From the NCBI GenBank assembly GCA_041676705.1, contig JBAYRL010000004.1, positions 183,415 to 247,414 of the forward strand: DNA of 64,000 bases, read 5' to 3'. Positions 59,292 through 64,000 of the stretch are shown piece after piece (position 1 is the first letter of the stretch; each line of letters opens with the position of its first letter). The notes below the pieces were generated by a model. That model did not search any database. It was not told where the DNA came from and saw only the letters and a program-made list of their open reading frames with translations. Origin of the DNA: Acidimicrobiia bacterium. GTDB lineage: Bacteria > Actinomycetota > Acidimicrobiia > Acidimicrobiales > SKKL01. Made by a program: the position numbers and the translations under genes.

Positions 59292-60263
59292 CTAATAGCC
59301 CCACTCCAAAAATACCTCACCCAGTAGGGGCTGCTGGCTGGCGAAACGCTGAACGTTCTCTCGTACACGTTCAGCCAATAATGGGATTCCCATGGCTGGG
59401 GTGTTGGCAGTGTGTGGCGTGATCAGACAATTTGGCAATGACCACAGGGCATGACCTTCAGGTAGTGGCTCAGGCTCGGTGACATCAAGGGCTGCGCCAC
59501 CGATTTTGTTTTCACGCAACGCTGCCACCAAGGCGTCGGTATCGATGTGGCGACCTCGGGCGACGTTCACTAGCCAAGAGTGCTCGGGCATCAGAGCTAG
59601 TTCTTCAGCTCCGATAATGCCTTCGGTTTCGGGCGTTAATGCCAATGCCAATACCACCACATCGGCATCAATGAGGGCTTCGTTCAAACGTTCACCACGA
59701 AGGGTACGAGCAACACCGGCAATCGGTTCGGGTTGGCGACGAACCACGGTGATTTGGGTATCGAAAGGCTGCAGCAGCTTGATTAACTCGCGGGTAATCT
59801 CGCCACCGCCAAGAATCGTAACGTTAGCTTCAAAAAGATTGATGCCTACACCCCGGCCCCACTTGGTTTGACGGGCATAACCGATGATGTTTCGCATGCC
59901 GCCCAGCATCATGGCCAAGGCGTGTTCGGCCACCGGTCGGGCATAAACGCCCTTACCACACGTCCAGGTGTATTTCGGATTGAGGTGGTGAGCGAAGTTT
60001 TCGATGCCCGCGAAAGGCAGCTGAACCCATAACAGATTAGGTGCTTGTGAAAGGTATTCCTCCATCGCGGCCACATTGGCAGCGTCGGCCCAGATCAGGG
60101 CTTCGGCTTCTTCGATTGGCACCAAGGTACCGCCAGCATCTTCTACTGCTTCTCGTAACGATTCGAAGCGACCCGAGTCAGGAGCGACACAAACTTTGGC
60201 CGCGCCCCCGCTGGCTCGTCGTGATTCGTGTTTAGCGGTACTAGTAGCTGTATTTTTAGCCAT
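59292..60263 (-). CDS. D-isomer-specific 2-hydroxyacid dehydrogenase
   Basis: The 323-residue enzyme has a basic, disordered N-terminus of about 20 residues (HESRRASGGAAKV), then the NAD-domain loop VTILGGGEITRELIKLL, catalytic Arg in VNVARGRHIDTDALVA, Glu in LDVTEPEPLPEG and His in LITPHTANTPAMG. It oxidises or reduces a 2-hydroxyacid with NAD(P). The NAD loop reads GGGEIT, so its middle glycine is replaced by Glu, which may change cofactor fit. The exact substrate cannot be read. Confidence 0.87.
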   Translation of the reverse strand: MAKNTATSTAKHESRRASGGAAKVCVAPDSGRFESLREAVEDAGGTLVPIEEAEALIWADAANVAAMEEYLSQAPNLLWVQLPFAGIENFAHHLNPKYTWTCGKGVYARPVAEHALAMMLGGMRNIIGYARQTKWGRGVGINLFEANVTILGGGEITRELIKLLQPFDTQITVVRRQPEPIAGVARTLRGERLNEALIDADVVVLALALTPETEGIIGAEELALMPEHSWLVNVARGRHIDTDALVAALRENKIGGAALDVTEPEPLPEGHALWSLPNCLITPHTANTPAMGIPLLAERVRENVQRFASQQPLLGEVFLEWGY

Positions 60264-60333
60264 GTAGCTAGCTTGCCACGCCCAAGTGGTCTTTAGGTCG
60301 CAACAAGCTAGAAGCTACAACTACAGCGGACTG

Positions 60334-62118
60334 TTACTTAGCAACAAACACCTGGTGGAAACGCATATGGCCTTCCGGGGTACCGTTACCGGGCGAACCA
60401 CTCGGAAGCACCCAATCAGTTAGCCCATGGATGTTGTCCACATAGCCAACCACGCGTGGGGTCGGCGATCCCCAAATGATGGGCACTTGCTCGGCCAGGA
60501 TCATGCCGATCTCTTCCACTACTTCGTAGCGCTTGGCGAAGTCAGTGTTGCTGGCAAGTTCTTCCATCAGACGATCGATTTCAGGGTCGACGTAGTTGGT
60601 GATGTTGCCAGGCGTAGTTTCCACCGGACCAAAATAGGAACGCAAACGAGTGAGTGGATCTTCAAAGCCGCCACCGGCGTACGTACAGCTGATGGTGTAT
60701 TCGCCACGGAATGGCGGATTTTGGTCAGCGGAGCCAACCATGCGTTGCACCAGCACCGTTTCTTCAACCTGTTTCACATCAAGGTCGACGCCAACCTCGC
60801 CCCATAATGACTGCCAAAGCACGCTCAGCTGAATTTGGCTGGGGTCAGTTGGGCAGATGTATTCCACGTTGATGCTCGAACCAACCGCTTTCCCATCGGA
60901 GCGGTTGGGGTCGGCCTTATATTCATCAACTAGAGCCCTGGCGGCCTCAAGGTCGCGACCCCCAGCTTCGGGGTAGGCGTCGTTCACTTTTTGTGAGAAC
61001 CAAGGACTGTCTTTCGAAAAGAGGCCGAAAGCCGGATCGCTTAAGCCATCGTCACCAAGAACCTTTTGCACAGCGTTGGCATCACTGGAATACGCGAGAG
61101 CCTGGCGAATACGCACATCGTCTAGCGGTGGCACCAAGGTATTGAGGTTTGAAGCAGCGAAACTGCTGCCAACGTACAAGCTGCTGGAATAGCCGCCCTT
61201 GTCGGCTAAAGCCAACACTTCCTTCACCTTAGAACCGCGGAAAGACTGCATCATTTGCAGGTCACCAGCGGCTAAGCCCTGCACCCGCGAGTCTTCGTCG
61301 GGGATAGGCCGGAAAGTGACCTGGTCAAGATATGGAAGCTGATCGCCGTTCGGGGCTTTCAACCAATAGTTTTCGTTGCGAACCACGGTCGAGTGGTCGT
61401 CACGGGTCCATTCCTTCATAACGAAAGGACCAGTACCAACAGGACTTGAACCGAAACCTTCCGGGTCAGCCTCATAAGCTTCCCGCGAAACCGGCCACCC
61501 CGCAGCGTTACGCAACAGGTCAGGGAAAGCAGCGTTTGGAGCATTCAAGGTGTACTTAACAGTGAGAGGATCGACAACTTCGATGCCCGTAACACCGGCG
61601 GTTTTCAGCGTGCCATAGGTGAGGGTGCCCTCAGTGAAGTGCAAAGTATCGAAGTTCCATTTCACCGTTTCGGCATCAAGTGGCGTGCCGTCAGCGAAGG
61701 TGATGCCTTCTCGAAGCTTCAGCGTCCACTCGGTGACATCATCGTTGGCCTCAAGCTCTTCGGCTAGGAAGCCTTCAAATTCACCGTTGGCATTTACCTG
61801 AACCAATGGATCGTAAATGGCTAGCGCTACCGAAAGACCCGCCGAGCCCATGCTTCCCGCGCCTGGCGTCCAAGTTGGTACTTCCGCGGCCAAACCAACG
61901 GTTATAGAACCACCGTAGACAGGTGCCGTGGGGTCTTCATCGCTGCCGTCGCCATTGTCGCCGTTTGAACCACTGTTGCCGTTCGAGCCTTGCGATGAAT
62001 CACCGTTGTTAGCGCTATTGCCGTTCTCGTTGGAATCGTTGCCGCAAGCGCTGGCCACTAAAACCAACGCCAACATAGCGGCGATCAGGCCGAGCCACGG
62101 CCTGGTTCGTAACTTCAC
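60334..62118 (-). CDS. Lipoprotein solute-binding protein, peptide/nickel ABC family 5
   Basis: The 594-residue protein has a lipoprotein signal with the lipobox LVASAC near residue 25, an Asn/Gly/Ser/Asp-rich tether (about 27-65), and a family-5 binding domain: GGSITVGLAAEVPTWTPGAG, FLAEELEANDDVTEWTLKLR, REGITFADGTPLDAETVKWN and DNIHGLTDWVLP. These proteins capture oligopeptides, nickel or similar ligands for an ABC importer. No permease or ATPase gene is near, so it works with distant partners or alone. The neighbour at 62319 is divergent. Confidence 0.88.
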   Translation of the reverse strand: MKLRTRPWLGLIAAMLALVLVASACGNDSNENGNSANNGDSSQGSNGNSGSNGDNGDGSDEDPTAPVYGGSITVGLAAEVPTWTPGAGSMGSAGLSVALAIYDPLVQVNANGEFEGFLAEELEANDDVTEWTLKLREGITFADGTPLDAETVKWNFDTLHFTEGTLTYGTLKTAGVTGIEVVDPLTVKYTLNAPNAAFPDLLRNAAGWPVSREAYEADPEGFGSSPVGTGPFVMKEWTRDDHSTVVRNENYWLKAPNGDQLPYLDQVTFRPIPDEDSRVQGLAAGDLQMMQSFRGSKVKEVLALADKGGYSSSLYVGSSFAASNLNTLVPPLDDVRIRQALAYSSDANAVQKVLGDDGLSDPAFGLFSKDSPWFSQKVNDAYPEAGGRDLEAARALVDEYKADPNRSDGKAVGSSINVEYICPTDPSQIQLSVLWQSLWGEVGVDLDVKQVEETVLVQRMVGSADQNPPFRGEYTISCTYAGGGFEDPLTRLRSYFGPVETTPGNITNYVDPEIDRLMEELASNTDFAKRYEVVEEIGMILAEQVPIIWGSPTPRVVGYVDNIHGLTDWVLPSGSPGNGTPEGHMRFHQVFVAK

Positions 62119-62318
62119 TAAATTGTCCCCCTCAGGAAATTAACACAGTAAAACTGCCGTAGACCTGCTACAACGTGGCACCGTAGCCAAGAATCTGGCT
62201 TCAGCGCCAAACGGAATTTGAGCCCCGAAAGACGATGTGGCAGATTTCACAGACTACTTTGCAGGGCTTCATCTGCCATAAGTATGCTGGCAATAAATCT
62301 ATTTTGGGGGACTATTTC

Positions 62319-63821
62319 ATGACGCTTCTCGAGTCTCGAGCACATGGCTCGGATCGCAAGCTCACACATGTAGATGTGCTAATTGTAGGTGCCGGAATTT
62401 CAGGCCTTGGGGCTGCCTACCACCTTCTCGATCAAATGCCCGAGAAATCATTCGCCATTTTGGAAGCCAAAGACGACTTCGGTGGAACCTGGCGAACGCA
62501 CCGCTACCCCGGTATTCGATCTGACAGTTCTCTATACACATTGGGTTACCGTTTTAAGCCTTGGTTGAAAAACCCCATTGCTTCAGCCGAACAGATTCTC
62601 ACCTATCTTGATGAGGTAATTGAAGAGAACAAACTCGACGAGTACATCCATTATTCGCATCGAATTGAAGGCGCTTCGTGGTCTAGTGACGACCAGCGCT
62701 GGACCATTTCAGCCAACAACACCAAGACCAACGAATCGGTGAATTTCACTGCCAATTTCGTGTGGATGTGCCAGGGCTATTACAACCACGACCAGCCGTA
62801 CACACCCGAGTGGGAAGGCATGGATCGCTTCAGTGGACAGATCGTGCATCCACAGCTTTGGCCCGACGACATTGATCTATCGGGTAAGAAGGTGGTGGTG
62901 ATTGGCTCGGGTGCCACCGCCGCCACATTGGTGCCCAACATTGCCGATGATTGTGCCCATGTGACCATGCTGCAACGTTCACCAACCTTCTTTTCGGCCG
63001 GGCCTAATCGCAATGAACTGGCCGACAGCCTGCGTGAACTAGATATTCCTGAAGAGTGGATTCATGAAATTGTGCGGCGTAAAGGAATTCACGATTCAGA
63101 TGTGTTTCAGAAGATGGCTAAAGAGCAGCCCGAAGCGGTTCGCCAGCAGTTACTAGAAGCCGCTCGGGCACAGCTGCCGGACGATGTTGATGTTGATAAG
63201 CATTTCAATCCGTCGTACCGGCCGTGGCAGCAGCGTTTAGCGTTGATCCCCGACGGCGATTTGTTTAAGACCATCAGCGAAGGCAAAGCGTCGGTCGTGA
63301 CTGATCAGATTAAACATTTTGATGAGACCGGTATTGCTTTGGAATCTGGTGATCATTTAGAGGCCGACGTGATTATTACCGCCACCGGCTTTGATTTGTT
63401 GGTGTTAGGCGGCGTTCAGTTCGAGGTAGATGGAAACAAGGTGGACCTAGCCGACACGGTTACTTACCGAGGCATTATGTTTACCGGTCTACCCAACCTG
63501 GCCTATGTGTTTGGCTATTTCCGGTCCAGTTGGACATTGCGTGCCGACATAATTTCCGATTTCGTGTGTCGCTTGTTCCGCCACATGGAAGCCAAAGGTG
63601 CCACGGCCGTGGTACCAGCGTTACGGGAACATGAGCGGGAGATGAAACTTGGGCCTTGGGTCGATCCTGAAAATTTCAATCCCGGTTACCTCACCCGCTC
63701 GATGCACCTCATGGCCCGTCAAGGTGAACACCAACCGTGGATCATGATGCACGAGTACGTTGCGGAACGCGAGGTGCTAGCTAACGCCGATCTCGACGAC
63801 GGCACATTGTTGTATAGCTAG
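62319..63821 (+). CDS. Flavin-containing Baeyer-Villiger-type monooxygenase
   Basis: From ATG 62319 the protein is 500 residues; this ATG has a ggggg ribosome site just before it, while an ATG at 62235 does not. It has the FAD loop VDVLIVGAGISGLGAAYHLL, GGTWRTHRYPGIRSDSSLY, the monooxygenase fingerprint FSGQIVHPQLWP, and the NADPH loop VVVIGSGATAATLVPNIAD. The fingerprint FxGxxxHxxxW marks flavin monooxygenases. It would insert oxygen into a ketone or oxidise a soft atom. Its 3' end meets the convergent HNH gene across about 50 bp of repeats. Confidence 0.88.
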   Translation: MTLLESRAHGSDRKLTHVDVLIVGAGISGLGAAYHLLDQMPEKSFAILEAKDDFGGTWRTHRYPGIRSDSSLYTLGYRFKPWLKNPIASAEQILTYLDEVIEENKLDEYIHYSHRIEGASWSSDDQRWTISANNTKTNESVNFTANFVWMCQGYYNHDQPYTPEWEGMDRFSGQIVHPQLWPDDIDLSGKKVVVIGSGATAATLVPNIADDCAHVTMLQRSPTFFSAGPNRNELADSLRELDIPEEWIHEIVRRKGIHDSDVFQKMAKEQPEAVRQQLLEAARAQLPDDVDVDKHFNPSYRPWQQRLALIPDGDLFKTISEGKASVVTDQIKHFDETGIALESGDHLEADVIITATGFDLLVLGGVQFEVDGNKVDLADTVTYRGIMFTGLPNLAYVFGYFRSSWTLRADIISDFVCRLFRHMEAKGATAVVPALREHEREMKLGPWVDPENFNPGYLTRSMHLMARQGEHQPWIMMHEYVAEREVLANADLDDGTLLYS

Positions 63822-63849
63822 TTGGGCTGCATAGCTGGCCTGGTTGTGT

Positions 63850-63876
63850 GGCCAGTTGGGCCAGTTGGGCCAGTTA
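63850..63876. repeat. 9-bp tandem repeat, three units, at the end of the HNH gene
   Basis: ggccagttg is repeated at 63850, 63859 and 63868, the last ending in tta. The third unit includes the stop codon of the partial HNH gene on the minus strand (63874-63876). Confidence 0.7.
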
Positions 63877-64000
63877 GCCGGCTTTTTGGTGGGGTTCTGG
63901 TGGGTGTTCGCCTGGTGGGTGGGGTTGGTTGGGTTTATACCATTTGTGTTTGGTTCGGTGGTGGGTGGGGCAGAGTAGTTGTCCGTTTTGGTGGTTGGTG
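63874..64000 (-). CDS. HNH endonuclease, C-terminal part (DUF222-type), cut by the right edge
   Basis: The visible 41 residues on the minus strand begin TNHQNGQLLCPTHHRTKHKW, with the CxxHH/HxxKH features of the HNH nuclease C-terminus, and end in a Pro/His-rich tail and a TAA stop at 63876. In Actinobacteria this sequence caps DUF222 (13E12-repeat) proteins, which carry an HNH domain and are often multi-copy, like mobile genes. The rest lies beyond the window. Nuclease activity is not assured for this group. Confidence 0.75.
   Translation of the reverse strand, partial: TNHQNGQLLCPTHHRTKHKWYKPNQPHPPGEHPPEPHQKAG

Noticed and set aside
1..64000. tRNA, rRNA or prophage genes
   Set aside because: None could be recognised by eye; no clover-leaf-like or conserved rRNA sequence was seen, although a covariance search was not possible.

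Overview
The window looks like chromosomal DNA of a moderate-GC actinobacterium, most likely of the Acidimicrobiia type. This is inferred from gene content: a homodimeric AceE, an lpd-dlaT-lipB-lipA block laid out as in other Actinobacteria, SufS-SufU, a PduO-type adenosyltransferase beside metH, an actinobacterial HhH-GPD protein, and a DUF222-type HNH nuclease end at the right edge. I found no rRNA, tRNA, CRISPR array or prophage. Coding density is high and almost all of the window is chromosomal housekeeping.

Layout. 1-240: a cut-off reading frame and a 23-bp tandem repeat that resembles an insertion-sequence end. 240-9916: a membrane-tethered ECF sigma factor, then a surface-polysaccharide cluster (GT4 glycosyltransferase, dTDP-rhamnose genes rmlD, rmlB and rmlA, an oligosaccharide flippase) with a secreted CAP/DUF4214 protein. 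Inside it, a 0.76-kb insert carrying an XRE antitoxin and a truncated AbiEii-like toxin sits between two copies of the rmlB 3' end. 10-15 kb: rhodanese-MoeB, sirtuin, leucyl aminopeptidase. 14.5-18.6 kb: a divergent B12 pair (cobalamin adenosyltransferase and metH) sharing a short dyad. 18.6-31.4 kb: lipoate and 2-oxoacid dehydrogenase functions (fused LipB-LipA, E2, E3, and separately AceE), an SDR, a J-domain protein and an RNase HI-SLOG fusion.

31.5-36.2 kb: DNA repair, a hydrolase-like protein without its nucleophile, small hypothetical proteins, an acyl-CoA dehydrogenase and a VapBC pair. 36.3-39 kb: a metallo-hydrolase and SufS/SufU. 39-42.6 kb: an asymmetric heterodimeric ABC exporter. 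42.8-46.4 kb: AlkB, gamma carbonic anhydrase, flavin reductase and hydrolases. 46.4-50.9 kb: methylsuccinyl-CoA dehydrogenase-like and two CitE-family lyases, consistent with part of the ethylmalonyl-CoA pathway. 51.5-54.7 kb: both fumarase classes, head to head. 54.8-57.6 kb: a bacterial eRF1-like protein (baeRF) tail to tail with an ABC-F ATPase. 57.7-63.8 kb: acyl-CoA ligase, 2-hydroxyacid dehydrogenase, an orphan peptide-type binding lipoprotein and a flavin monooxygenase. The right edge holds the 3' end of an HNH endonuclease gene.

Links between genes: E2, E3, AceE and LipB-LipA together supply pyruvate dehydrogenase and its cofactor. SufS/SufU can supply the sulfur and clusters LipA needs. 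B12 adenosylation serves mutases of the kind the ethylmalonyl-CoA route uses. The most unusual items are the rmlB 3'-end duplication around the toxin-antitoxin remnant, the LipB-LipA fusion, the RNase HI-SLOG fusion, the tethered sigma factor, and several intergenic dyads and short tandem repeats. None of these has been tested beyond reading the sequence.
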